From contig JBGSNZ010000009.1 of assembly GCA_041739345.1 (NCBI GenBank), positions 1 to 64,000 of the forward strand: DNA of 64,000 bases. The letters are read 5' to 3'. The stretch comes from DIGJ01 sp041739345 (GTDB lineage Bacteria; Bacillota; Clostridia; Lachnospirales; Lachnospiraceae). Below the pieces are notes generated by a model that was not told the origin of the DNA, made no database searches, and was given only the letters and a program-made list of their open reading frames with translations. This document shows, in pieces, positions 55,601 through 62,622 of the stretch; position 1 is the first letter of the stretch; each line of letters opens with the position of its first letter. The position numbers and the translations under genes were made by a program.

Positions 55601-55865
55601 CATCAACATCTTGATAGGTCGTACCCGTCCACTCTTTATGAGTAAACTTCTGTGCCTTATCAACGCTCGTATCTTTTACGGCTGTCATTGCGTCTAATGC
55701 CGCCTGGGATTCTTTTGTTGAGTACGGTCCCCATCCTGTAACGGTATTTTCTGTAGAAGTAGATACTACTTGATTTGTCTCTGCTTTTGCATATGTAGGG
55801 CAATTTATTGATGTTCCTACCATAACAATCGCAAGTGATGCTGATAATAGTTTTTTTAGCTTCAC
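49671..55865 (-). CDS. Giant secreted multidomain GH2 beta-galactosidase
   Basis: 2064 residues from a GTG start at 55865 that has AGGAGGAG 4 bases upstream; the longer frame would need a TTG that overlaps that site. Signal peptide ~1-28. GH2 sugar-binding domain ~230-332 and Ig-like domain to ~460. The catalytic barrel (~480-722) has acid/base Glu598 in WSTGNEN and nucleophile Glu666 in CEYDHGMGN. A LamG domain is inserted at ~758-905. The beta-galactosidase small-chain domain is at ~1146-1422, and a second LamG is at ~1563-1718. BIG_2-like domains lie at ~1770-1862 and ~1906-2064, around a Pro-Thr linker. It is secreted with no LPXTG. It probably degrades galactosides in plant or host glycans. 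Confidence 0.92.
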   Translation of the reverse strand: MKLKKLLSASLAIVMVGTSINCPTYAKAETNQVVSTSTENTVTGWGPYSTKESQAALDAMTAVKDTSVDKAQKFTHKEWTGTTYQDVDGKEVKAADVYGINVQEATTSSTLSVPYDTVNKAITGAKDYKKEASKYVQYLTGSESSVTDWDLVVLQNQDLAQADAYKNFYKADYNTASVGVNDVKWKNNLELPASWTAYGFDFSIYTNVTMPWQSKYDSNVVVPAAPTVYNPVGLYRKSFTVNDSMYDANGRIYMSFQGVESSYYVYINGKEVGYSEDTYSPHSFDVTDYLNPEGQENLLAVEVHKFCDGTWMEDQDMIYDGGICRDVYLYATPLLHINDYFVRTDLDQDYKNANMQLDLAISNSSNKSAEGYKVDVALYNPDGSAFMNGKTINVPSVGAASEDGKKTKEVLSTSDLTVYSPKLWSAEDPNLYTLVLTLYDAKGNYIESVSQELGFREIEFTSTQVDANGKRITAKADYSNITINGMPLLLKGTNRHDTDPVYGKYVPKASAEEDILLMKQYNLNAVRTSHYSNDEYLYYLCDKYGLYVMGETNLEAHALMNNESGKANFKNLAMDRTVTAFNRLKNRTCVVMWSTGNENYYSSSATYSNGMFYDLIWYFKNNDKTRPVHSESSNSENGTDMGSNMYPDVPTVWARASENMPYVLCEYDHGMGNAVGNMEEYWDAIRSSDNMLGAFVWDWVDQSRLVSFDKLPKKYSIVDSSNQKATGVVNINTINESPEAPSLSTKSLNGYMVMDSKYTDTYNTATTGANKAFTVEMVVYPTALDSDSVFMSKGNNTWAFKTNNTKQLEFFGYHSGSWKSVTVDVPAGWLNNWHQIAASYNAGAVKIYCDGKLLKSGDTNTTIDPSNYQLGVGYCQQTGNKFDGQISVARVYNKELTLEEIKAQNYVTPAIKPIDSSVVLWVDYSNIKELSADEQGIYDYFAQSYAQENLYDSNSSTSSAGQTVTSASSVTTGSKTSSGRYYGYGGDWGESPNDNSFCVNGMVSPDRDVQPELYQAKYVYQNFWFTADEMQLKSGNVSVYNENNFKNLSDYNVIWTLKEDEKTLSSGLLSAQDVAARQTKNVNIPYAQYLPETLKTGAEYYLNLSVQLKEDASYAKAGHEIAHEQFCLPEEVAQAAKIISQKTVVIDESAADYVTVSGESFSFKIDKTSGAMKDYSYEGNILVETGAVPNFWRAPMNNDNGNYDSSWQAMGASAVVDTIVPSINLEGQRVITVTLNFSKNADVKETIVYTIDGSGAVTLKTSVDATASKITNFMRIGSTMTLPAGYEQVSWYGNGPVETCSDRNSFAMVGEYKSTVDELFYPYLDTQDTGTLTGTKWISVTNAATSSAILIAAKDTLETSALHFTADDLTSAQHPYELTHLDETILSVNYKSQGTGNKSCGQNPLSTYMLPTTKVYEYEYTMIPYKTADVTLENTLTQISRPYRTVASVDWNTMLNTKAQEFINEVNKMKIVVYNYSQYAAVEKLYEQYSVNYTQELKTLIDTLDPTAVTSLNEKYESAKALGGNVKVSFKDSSQNAFDESYINSNDFKLSYDKSIGRKILTGYFAMEDEKVTTKFNEIMKGTSPFTVETWMNPNGVDSTSNMLISKGDACMGFRISEGSVYFFIKNTSSNWKTCIGKLTDLNSWHHVAGVYDGADLKVYIDGVLTTTTTAVGGVATQEKAPLGIGIDKLEARMGGNSFATTRIYSKALSAEELTGQMDYDKGISQAAIDKSDANVQLWYDFNNTTVESVYRPITSFSTNADSVGKDEKTIALKVGETASITSLVGPNNATDKTITYTSDDAQCAKLSEKEDGTYTNSVLTDGNAISSMVYVKGLKEGKATITVAANGTDKDGKKFAAKTFSIVVTSASPEPEYVGPAPAATKKPVPSTTPKPTSTPKPSQSNDITVVKKVNLFIDGTTKASQLLDIKLPKGVKEKDAKITYSSSDKSIATISKDGKVIAKKAGTVKMTVKVVYGEETITKEVSVTVKPATFSVSGKDTVKEGAVYNYKLKLSGYKISDVSITSSNKKILRVSKSGKVRALKAGEVKLIIKVGNKKKVIEIIVK

Positions 55866-56056
55866 AATTCTCCTCCTCTTTCTCAAAAAAATCAGATCCC
55901 CAATATCTTTGTTGCAAATTTGTATATTTATAACTCATTCAAAGAACAATTATAATCATATTGCACAATTCATTAAATGTAATTGTGTTTTTTTTATAAT
56001 ATGTTACAAAATTTTACTGTATTAAGTTTAAAACTCCTTAAATTAAAATTGAATGC

Positions 56057-56104
56057 AAAAAAAATGCTGCAAAATTGATAAACTTATTATCAATTTTGCA
56101 GCAT
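56057..56104 (-). terminator. Strong terminator after the xanthine dehydrogenase operon
   Basis: On the minus strand a perfect stem ATGCTGCAAAATTGATAA / TTATCAATTTTGCAGCAT is followed by eight T. It lies 13 bases after the iron-sulfur subunit stop codon. Confidence 0.95.
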
Positions 56105-56117
56105 CAAATGTATTTTA

Positions 56118-56615
56118 TTATTCTACTTCTTTTCCTAAACGACGAAGCATTGTTTTCTTTACTGCCTTAAAAATGTTTTCATACCCGGTACAACGACAAA
56201 GATGTCCAGAAAGAAGTTTACGAAGTTCATCATCTGAATACTCAATTCCAGTGTCTAAGATTTCTAAAGCCGTCATAACAAATCCTGGTGAACAAAATCC
56301 ACACTGTACTGCTGACTCATCCACAAATGATTGCTGAATATCCGATAATTCCCCATTTGGACCTAATAATCCTTCTACCGTCGTGATACGTTTTCCCTCT
56401 GCCCATACGGCAAGATAAATACAAGAGTTATATGCTTCTCCATCAATCAATACGGTACAAGCTCCGCACTCACCAACTTCGCAACCCTTCTTTACACTAG
56501 TCAAACGATAATCATTGCGAAGCATATCCGTCAAGGATGCTCTAACATCTATCATTGTTTCGGTCTCTTTACCATTTATTGTACAGGTAACCAATTGATA
56601 TTGTTTTTCTGCCAT
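56118..56615 (-). CDS. Xanthine dehydrogenase-type iron-sulfur subunit
   Basis: 165 residues, the standard size for the small subunit. Plant-type 2Fe-2S Cys are in KGCEVGECGACTVLIDGEAY with a fourth Cys in NSCIYLA. The second 2Fe-2S set is CGFCSPGFVM and HLCRCTGYEN. It passes electrons between the molybdenum and FAD subunits. It starts on TAATG, sharing one base with the FAD subunit stop. Called XdhC in E. coli nomenclature; distinct from the maturation factor of the same name. Confidence 0.95.
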   Translation of the reverse strand: MAEKQYQLVTCTINGKETETMIDVRASLTDMLRNDYRLTSVKKGCEVGECGACTVLIDGEAYNSCIYLAVWAEGKRITTVEGLLGPNGELSDIQQSFVDESAVQCGFCSPGFVMTALEILDTGIEYSDDELRKLLSGHLCRCTGYENIFKAVKKTMLRRLGKEVE

Positions 56616-57496
56616 TAGAATACACCTCCTGCTCTTTTAATTGCTTTTTCAAGTCCACGCTCAGCCATAACTTCACCAATGTGGCAACGGAATGCTTTGC
56701 TTGCACGCCAGCTATCACGAGGATTAATATCAAGTAGAACCGCTTCTCCGAATTTTTTACAAATTTCTTTCGAAATAGGTTGGCCCTTTACAACATCCTC
56801 AGCAGATGGTGTACGCATCGGAACTGGACCTGCTACTCCATAAGCAATACGGGCATCTACTATTGTTTTCTTATCTTCCGATAATTTAACATTTACAGAA
56901 CATCCTGTGGTTGCAATATCCATTGCATTACGCATTGCATACTTTGTATAATGTCCTTTGTATCCTTCATAGCTTTCCTTTTTAATTAAAATAGCGGTCT
57001 GAATTTCACCTGCACGCAAATCTACTTTTCCTGCTTTAATATAGAATTCTTTAATTGGAATACGGCGAATTCCATCCGGTCCGGAAATCTCAACAATTGC
57101 ATCCCATGCATGAAGCGTGGATGCAGAATCAGCAGAAGTAACACCATTACAAGTATTACCACCAATGGTTCCAATATTACGAACCTGTGGTCCACCTACC
57201 ATATCAACTGCCTCACCTAGAACATTAATATATTTTTGAATGATTGGATCATGTGTTATATGAGAAAAACTGGTTAAGGAACCAATGCGGATGGTTCCAT
57301 CCTCTTCCATCTTAACCCCACGTAGTTCATCTAGTTTAAATATACTAACAAGCTCTTTACCAGCGCGACGTCCTTCTCGAATCTGAACTAATACATCGCT
57401 TCCTCCTGCGAGGACATCCGCCTCGGGATGCGCCAGCAAAAGCTCGGTTGCATTCGCTACACTGGTCGCTTCATATAATGCCTTTATATCATACAT
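56615..57496 (-). CDS. Xanthine dehydrogenase-type FAD subunit
   Basis: 293 residues of the FAD-binding molybdopterin dehydrogenase medium subunit family. FAD-contact motifs are ADVLAGGSDVLVQIREGRR near residue 30 and VRNIGTIGGNTCNGVTSADS near 105-125. Its C-terminal domain is of the CO-dehydrogenase flavoprotein type. It starts 14 bases after the molybdenum subunit with GGAGGATG. Coordinates include the stop codon that overlaps the next ATG. Called XdhB in E. coli. Confidence 0.95.
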   Translation of the reverse strand: MYDIKALYEATSVANATELLLAHPEADVLAGGSDVLVQIREGRRAGKELVSIFKLDELRGVKMEEDGTIRIGSLTSFSHITHDPIIQKYINVLGEAVDMVGGPQVRNIGTIGGNTCNGVTSADSASTLHAWDAIVEISGPDGIRRIPIKEFYIKAGKVDLRAGEIQTAILIKKESYEGYKGHYTKYAMRNAMDIATTGCSVNVKLSEDKKTIVDARIAYGVAGPVPMRTPSAEDVVKGQPISKEICKKFGEAVLLDINPRDSWRASKAFRCHIGEVMAERGLEKAIKRAGGVF

Positions 57497-57510
57497 TGCT
57501 TACATCCTCC

Positions 57511-59796
57511 TTAAATAAGTCCTTCTTCTTTGAAACGTTCAAACAGAACATGTGGTCTTAATGGTGCTTTGTTAATGCTAACACCTGTAGCTTGTAATAC
57601 TGCATTTCGGATCGCAGAAGCAACTGGACAAGCCGGTGGTTCTCCAAGTGATTTTGTACCAAATGCACTGGTAGGTTCTGGATTTTCAACAAATTGAGCT
57701 TCCAAATGTGGATGATCCATAAACGTGGAAAGTTTATAATCCAACAAGTTATCATTTAATGGTTTTGCTGTCTTTTCATCATAGAGAAGTGTCTCTGTTA
57801 ATCCAAAGCCTATACCCATACTCATTCCACCATGGACCTGAGCTTCTGCAAGCGCTGGATTAATTAAGCTACCACAATCATGAACATTTATAATGTCAAC
57901 AAGTTGCACCTTACAAAGTGGAACATCAACTTCAACCTCTGCAAAGCAGCATCCAAAGGAATAGGCATTTGATTTAATCTGGTACGTACTTTCTGATGTA
58001 ATATGTTCACTATGCTCTAAACTGTAAAGTGCTTCCGTTGCCAATTCACCCAGAGTCATGAGTACTCTTCCATCTGTTGTACGAACAATATTACCATCAA
58101 TAATATCTAGATTAAAGGATGGCATACGGGTTAATTCATATGCATGCTTTAAGATTCTCTCTTTCATCTGCATCGCTGTCTGCTTAATTGCAAAGCCAGC
58201 CACATAGGTCTGTCTGGAGGCATATGCTCCAGTGCCAAAAGGCGTAATATCTGTATCCTGTGTACTCATTGTATGAACCATTTCAAAAGGAATACCAAGT
58301 ACATCGGCAGTCATCTGTGCATATGCTGTATCCGCTCCCTGTCCGATTTCTGTCTCACCCAACTGAACCTGAACGGAACCATCCTGGTTTAATACCATAC
58401 GGCAAGCAGACGATTCTAACGAGATAGGCCATACTGCTGTATTGTACCAAAATACCGACATACCTATTCCACGGCGGATATCACCGGTCTGGTTTGCATA
58501 TTCTTTGATTTTTTTATCATAATCAATATATTTCATAGCTTTATCCATACACTGATTAAAGGAATCATGATAAAGTTCATTTTTGGAAAATCCATCTACA
58601 TAGCCAACAGGCATTAAGTTTTTACGTCTAAATTCCAATGGCGAGATTCCCATTTCCTTACAAATATCATCGGTATGACTTTCTATTGCAAATGTAACCT
58701 GAGGCATACCATAACCACGCATTGCTCCTGCAACCGTACGGTTTGTAAATACAGTATAAGCATCCCCTTCTACATTATCACATGGATACAACTGTGGTAT
58801 TGAATTCATTGCTTTAGCCGCAATACCGTGTCCGTGAGATGCATATCCACCTTGATTTGAGAAAACTTCGGCTTTACGGGCTGCTATAGTTCCATCTGAA
58901 CGTAAATATGAGATAATATGAATATTCATTGCATGACGTACACGATTGCTAGCAAACGTTTCTTCTCTTGATATATCAAGCTTTACAAGACGTCCACCAA
59001 CCTGTGTGCACAGGTATGCACATAATGGTTCATATAAAGCATCCTGTTTGTTACCAAAACCACCGCCAATGTATGGCTTTACAATACGAACTTTTCCCCA
59101 GTCAATACCTAAAGCCTGGCCGACGATACGACGTACAATATGTGGTATCTGTGTAGAGGAAACAACATGCAGTCTTCCTGCCTCTTCGTGGCAATAACAG
59201 ATAAAGTTTTCAATATGACAATGCTGAACCGTAGGAGTCTCATACCAGCCTTCTATCTTTGTCAATCCTTCTTCTTTAATTGCTTCTGCATAATTCCCTT
59301 TGATATTCGTAGTATGTGCAAGGATATTATTTGGATACTTTTCATGAAGTTGTGGTGCTCCATCCTTCATAGCTTCTAGTGTATCTAGAACTACCGGATA
59401 TTCTTCATATTCAACTTTTATAGCGTGAATCGCTTGACTAGCAGCAACCTCATCTTCTGCAATTACAGCTGCAATGTCATCCCCATAAAAGCGGACACGA
59501 TCGGTTAATACCAAACGATCAGCAACATCTTGATGATGTGGATCCGTTGACCATGGATGCCCAGCAGTTGGAAAATAATGCTTTTCCTTTAAATCAAAGC
59601 ATGTTACAACTTTAACTACTCCCTTTATTTTTTCAGCCTCACTTGTGTCAATCGACTTTACTACTCCGTTTCCAATGGTAGAATGATAAATCTTGGCAAT
59701 TAAAGCACCTTTGTCACATAAATCATCCGTATACTTTGCGCGTCCTGTGATTTTATCCACGGCATCAACACGTGTTACACTCTTTCCTACTATCAT
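57511..59796 (-). CDS. Xanthine dehydrogenase-type molybdenum-binding subunit
   Basis: 761 residues, typical of three-subunit purine hydroxylases. The N-terminal a/b hammerhead domain begins GKSVTRVDAVDKITGRAKYT. The Moco region has VKPYIGGGFGNKQDALYEP, VAGAMRGYGMPQVTFAIESH (conserved Arg) and VQVQLGETEIGQGADTAYAQ. The catalytic Glu is in the C-terminal KSLGEPPACPVASAIRNAV. No in-frame Sec codon is seen; selenium, if used, would be a labile ligand. It is the first gene of the operon, behind a variant purine riboswitch. Substrate is xanthine, hypoxanthine or a related purine. Confidence 0.94.
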   Translation of the reverse strand: MIVGKSVTRVDAVDKITGRAKYTDDLCDKGALIAKIYHSTIGNGVVKSIDTSEAEKIKGVVKVVTCFDLKEKHYFPTAGHPWSTDPHHQDVADRLVLTDRVRFYGDDIAAVIAEDEVAASQAIHAIKVEYEEYPVVLDTLEAMKDGAPQLHEKYPNNILAHTTNIKGNYAEAIKEEGLTKIEGWYETPTVQHCHIENFICYCHEEAGRLHVVSSTQIPHIVRRIVGQALGIDWGKVRIVKPYIGGGFGNKQDALYEPLCAYLCTQVGGRLVKLDISREETFASNRVRHAMNIHIISYLRSDGTIAARKAEVFSNQGGYASHGHGIAAKAMNSIPQLYPCDNVEGDAYTVFTNRTVAGAMRGYGMPQVTFAIESHTDDICKEMGISPLEFRRKNLMPVGYVDGFSKNELYHDSFNQCMDKAMKYIDYDKKIKEYANQTGDIRRGIGMSVFWYNTAVWPISLESSACRMVLNQDGSVQVQLGETEIGQGADTAYAQMTADVLGIPFEMVHTMSTQDTDITPFGTGAYASRQTYVAGFAIKQTAMQMKERILKHAYELTRMPSFNLDIIDGNIVRTTDGRVLMTLGELATEALYSLEHSEHITSESTYQIKSNAYSFGCCFAEVEVDVPLCKVQLVDIINVHDCGSLINPALAEAQVHGGMSMGIGFGLTETLLYDEKTAKPLNDNLLDYKLSTFMDHPHLEAQFVENPEPTSAFGTKSLGEPPACPVASAIRNAVLQATGVSINKAPLRPHVLFERFKEEGLI

Positions 59797-59863
59797 GGTT
59801 CACATTCCTTTCTTTAAAGTATTTTTATAGTTACTCCATTCATAAAACTCGTTTCAAATATAC

Positions 59864-59956
59864 AAAAAAACCAACTACCATAATTGCGCAATAAGTTTCC
59901 TATTCTCTTAAAAAAGATAAAAGGAAACTTATAGCGCAACTATTTACGGTAGTTGG
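59864..59956 (-). terminator. Riboswitch-controlled terminator of the xanthine dehydrogenase operon
   Basis: The aptamer 3' half (CCAACTACC... and TATAAGTTTCC) can pair with the downstream GGAAACTTATTGCGCAATTA and GGTAGTTGG, followed by seven T on the minus strand. The pairing destroys P3 and P1, so ligand binding should prevent termination (ON switch). Confidence 0.85.
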
Positions 59957-59994
59957 TAGAAACGTTCATCCACATTATGAACTTATATAAGTTT
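59925..59994 (-). promoter_or_regulatory. Variant purine (guanine-type) riboswitch aptamer, xanthine dehydrogenase operon
   Basis: On the minus strand P1 is AAACTTATA/TATAAGTTT, P2 is GTTCAT/ATGAAC with a 7-base loop AATGTGG, J2/3 is the invariant GTTTCTACC, and P3 is CAACTA/TAGTTG with loop CCGTAAA. J3/1 reads CGCT before P1, where canonical purine riboswitches have ACT. Position 74 is C, as in guanine-class aptamers, but one base is inserted and A73 is replaced. It sits 128 bases before the ATG of the molybdenum subunit. Confidence 0.88.
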
Positions 59995-60123
59995 TCTATA
60001 AATAATACATTTGTTTATGTCGCTTATCTATATATTTGATTATATATGTCATTTCGTGTTCTGTCAATTATAAATAACAATTTTTTAGGCTTAATTAATT
60101 TTTTTGTATAAATTGCCCACCTA

Positions 60124-61395
60124 TTAAAAGATTTTTCTTCCTTCAACATATTTATGCGCAATGTTTCGTTCATCTGATAAATACATCATTCGTTCCAATC
60201 TTTCTTTTACTGACAGCTTCTGTGGGTGCAATAGATTAGCATCGTCTAATATAACTGCATCAAATTCATAAGATTTTTCGAAACTTCCAACTTTTCCAAA
60301 GAAAGCTCCACCTCCCTTTGTGCCTAAATAGAAGGCTTCTTCAAAGGTTACTGGAGATAATGAATCATCCAAAAGTCTCCAGCGTAGCTTTGAAGATTGA
60401 ATGGTATCTGCCATTGCGCGTAAAATGGAAAGTGATGCTCCGCCAGCAATATCCGTACCTAGCCCTATATTCATCTCGCGATCCAAATAGGTTCTAACTG
60501 GAGCAACGCCTGAAGCTAAGTTTGTGTTTGACTGAGGGCAGTGTGCAATAAATACACATTTTTCCTTCATACGGTTTATTTCATCTTCCTCGGAAGAAAC
60601 ACAGTGTGCCATAATGGTTTTGCACTCACCACCAAATAAATCAAACTGGTCATAAGCATCACCATAAAATGCAGAATCAGGACAAAGCTCTTTTACCCAT
60701 GCAATTTCTCCCTGATTTTCGGATAAATGGGACTGTAAAGGTAACTTATATTTTTTTTGAATTTCACTTAGTTTTTTCATCAGTTCATCGGAACAGGTCG
60801 GGATAAAACGAGGGGTTAATATCGGCTGTGTATTTTCGTATTTAGAAGCTATTTTTTCAACCCAATCTACCGTCGCATCTGCCGATTCCTCCGCACTTGA
60901 TTCACAAAGATAGTCCGGTGAATTCCGATCCATATTAACTTTACCTACCATAGTTTTCAAACCGGTTTTTTCTAATTCATCCATTAGAAGCATCGTTGCA
61001 TCAACATGCAATGTTGCAAAAATACATGCTCTTGTTGTTGCACTTTTCTTTAAATCATTCACATAAATCTCATACGCACGTCTCGCGTATTCTAAATCCT
61101 TATATTTAGATTCTTCTGGAAATGTATTGGTATTAAGCCAATCTAATAGTTCTAGATCCATACCAAGTCCACGGAACGCATACTGTGGTGCATGAACATG
61201 TAGGTCGGTAAGACCTGGAATAATAATTTTTTCAGAATGATCAATCAATTTTAAGTCTCTGAATTTTTCAGGTAATACTTTATAAACCCCTTGTGATTTT
61301 CCATTCACACAAACAAGATAGCCTTGTTCCATGACCTCCAATGTGTTTTTGTCCTTGCTGTAGCAAATACTTCCCTTTAATACAAAATTCTTCAT
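60124..61395 (-). CDS. guaD: Guanine deaminase
   Basis: 423 residues of the guanine deaminase/AtzA amidohydrolase group. Metal ligands are in GLTDLHVHAPQYAFRG near residue 65, LPLQSHLSENQGEI, TIMAHCVSSE and GLGTDIAGGASLS; these are typical GuaD positions. It converts guanine to xanthine, the substrate of the molybdenum hydroxylase encoded next. Its own riboswitch-like leader lies 86 bases upstream. GGAGGAG precedes the ATG. Confidence 0.94.
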   Translation of the reverse strand: MKNFVLKGSICYSKDKNTLEVMEQGYLVCVNGKSQGVYKVLPEKFRDLKLIDHSEKIIIPGLTDLHVHAPQYAFRGLGMDLELLDWLNTNTFPEESKYKDLEYARRAYEIYVNDLKKSATTRACIFATLHVDATMLLMDELEKTGLKTMVGKVNMDRNSPDYLCESSAEESADATVDWVEKIASKYENTQPILTPRFIPTCSDELMKKLSEIQKKYKLPLQSHLSENQGEIAWVKELCPDSAFYGDAYDQFDLFGGECKTIMAHCVSSEEDEINRMKEKCVFIAHCPQSNTNLASGVAPVRTYLDREMNIGLGTDIAGGASLSILRAMADTIQSSKLRWRLLDDSLSPVTFEEAFYLGTKGGGAFFGKVGSFEKSYEFDAVILDDANLLHPQKLSVKERLERMMYLSDERNIAHKYVEGRKIF

Positions 61396-61433
61396 ATAAA
61401 CTCCTCCAATACAATTGCAGACTATCAGAGCAC

Positions 61434-61517
61434 AAAAAAACTACCATAAAATCAATGCCTAAAATGCCCCTAGTCCTTGGGGATTTATAGGCAACTATTT
61501 ACGGTAGTTGGTAGAAA
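61434..61517 (-). terminator. Riboswitch-controlled terminator of guaD
   Basis: The 3' half of the aptamer (AACTACCGTAAA, TTGCCTATAAATCCCC) can pair with the downstream GGGGCATTTTAGGCA and TTTTATGGTAGTT, followed by seven T on the minus strand. It is mutually exclusive with the aptamer, implying an ON switch. Confidence 0.85.
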
Positions 61518-61548
61518 CATTCATCCAATTATGAACCTATATAAATCC
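61481..61548 (-). promoter_or_regulatory. Variant purine (guanine-type) riboswitch aptamer, guaD
   Basis: P1 GGATTTAT/ATAAATCC; J1/2 ATAG; P2 GTTCAT/ATGAAT with a short 6-base loop AATTGG; invariant J2/3 GTTTCTACC; P3 CAACTA/TAGTTG with loop CCGTAAA. J3/1 is CCT: C74 is guanine-type, but position 73 is C instead of the usual A. The P3 region is identical to that of the xanthine dehydrogenase leader. Confidence 0.88.
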
Positions 61549-61576
61549 AATATTTAATTTATCAATTAACACTTTA

Positions 61577-61604
61577 ATTATAAACGAAATGTATAAAAAG
61601 TCAA
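61577..61604 (-). promoter_or_regulatory. guaD promoter
   Basis: On the minus strand TTGACT (61599-61604), a 16-base spacer and TATAAT (61577-61582), directly after the stop codon of the upstream gene and about 20-30 bases before the aptamer. A near-consensus sigma-A promoter. Confidence 0.75.
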
Positions 61605-62609
61605 CTACATGTTTATTCCATCGTTCTCCTGTTTCTCAATGTAACTACGGTCCAAAATAAAGCGATTATCCATACTTTTCATGATATCTTTAATCTGTAC
61701 TTCCTTAAAAATATTATCATAATAAAGATCAATTTTCTTGTTACCATTGAAACATAATATAACTGGACGAAGTACATTACTTTTGTTTTCAGAAAGTACA
61801 AGACCCTTTTCGCCACTCGTTAACTCCACACATATACCCGGGGTTAATATATTGATACTATCTATAAGTCCCCAAACAGCTACTGCAGAAAATCCGTTTT
61901 CTGGATCCATCAAATATCGAATGGCTGCCACTTCGGACTGTGGCTCTTCATCCAACTTCATTGCGGTCAGTTTATCATATGTGTAAGCCACTAAAAGTAC
62001 TTCCGCCATATTACTAATTTCAGAAAATTCTTTTTTATCTTGCAGTGCTTTTAATTTGTAATTCATTTGATTGATTACCTTTTTCACTGCTTCGTCCAGA
62101 TTATAATTCACGTACTGGCTCTCATGCAAAAGGGATGCCATAATTAATTTAATCTGTTCTTGGTTTGTCATGTGCATGCGATTTGATATTAATGCAGACA
62201 ATATTGCTACATTGAGGGAGTGTTTGTAAACAGCATCCTCTTTGCTTCGAATATTTTGCATAAAATTCATTTTATGTTCCACATGTCCATAATTTCTCAT
62301 AATATCACTCACAAAAGTAGGTAGTGATATTGCACGTTTTCCATTTTCAACTGCTCCAAATATATCCTTAATCGCAAATACTGCCATTGTTTGAAATCGT
62401 TCGAATGCGATATCATCCTCTGTCATTGGTGGTAATGGTTCTGCTGGTTCCAGAATATAAATTCCGATTAAACCAAAGTTTTTAATGCTGTAAATCCCCT
62501 GCATAGTGAGCTTCGTATCTCTTTCGTATAACAAAACCCCATTTTTGTTGTAGATTGGTCTAGCCAGGCGCATTCCCGCCTTTAACTCATGTGCTCTCAC
62601 AAATAACAT
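61605..62609 (-). CDS. Degenerate HD-GYP-like protein
   Basis: 334 residues. The N-terminal ~50 residues match the start of firmicute HD-GYP proteins (VRAHELKAGMRLARPIYNKN). The middle has the HD-like helices VYKHSLNVAILSALI and IMASLLHESQYV. The second metal motif is HE instead of HD, and the HHExxxGxGYP signature is absent. Metal-dependent phosphodiesterase activity is therefore doubtful; it may be a sensor or binding protein. GGAGGAG precedes the ATG. It is followed by the guaD promoter and preceded by the HAD phosphatase gene. Confidence 0.8.
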   Translation of the reverse strand: MLFVRAHELKAGMRLARPIYNKNGVLLYERDTKLTMQGIYSIKNFGLIGIYILEPAEPLPPMTEDDIAFERFQTMAVFAIKDIFGAVENGKRAISLPTFVSDIMRNYGHVEHKMNFMQNIRSKEDAVYKHSLNVAILSALISNRMHMTNQEQIKLIMASLLHESQYVNYNLDEAVKKVINQMNYKLKALQDKKEFSEISNMAEVLLVAYTYDKLTAMKLDEEPQSEVAAIRYLMDPENGFSAVAVWGLIDSINILTPGICVELTSGEKGLVLSENKSNVLRPVILCFNGNKKIDLYYDNIFKEVQIKDIMKSMDNRFILDRSYIEKQENDGINM

Positions 62610-62622
62610 TAATTTGCTCCTC

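Noticed and set aside
55866..55886. Longer N-terminus of the GH2 protein from an upstream TTG
   Set aside because: The TTG lies upstream of and overlaps the AGGAGGAG site; the GTG at 55865 is correctly spaced and leaves a normal signal peptide.
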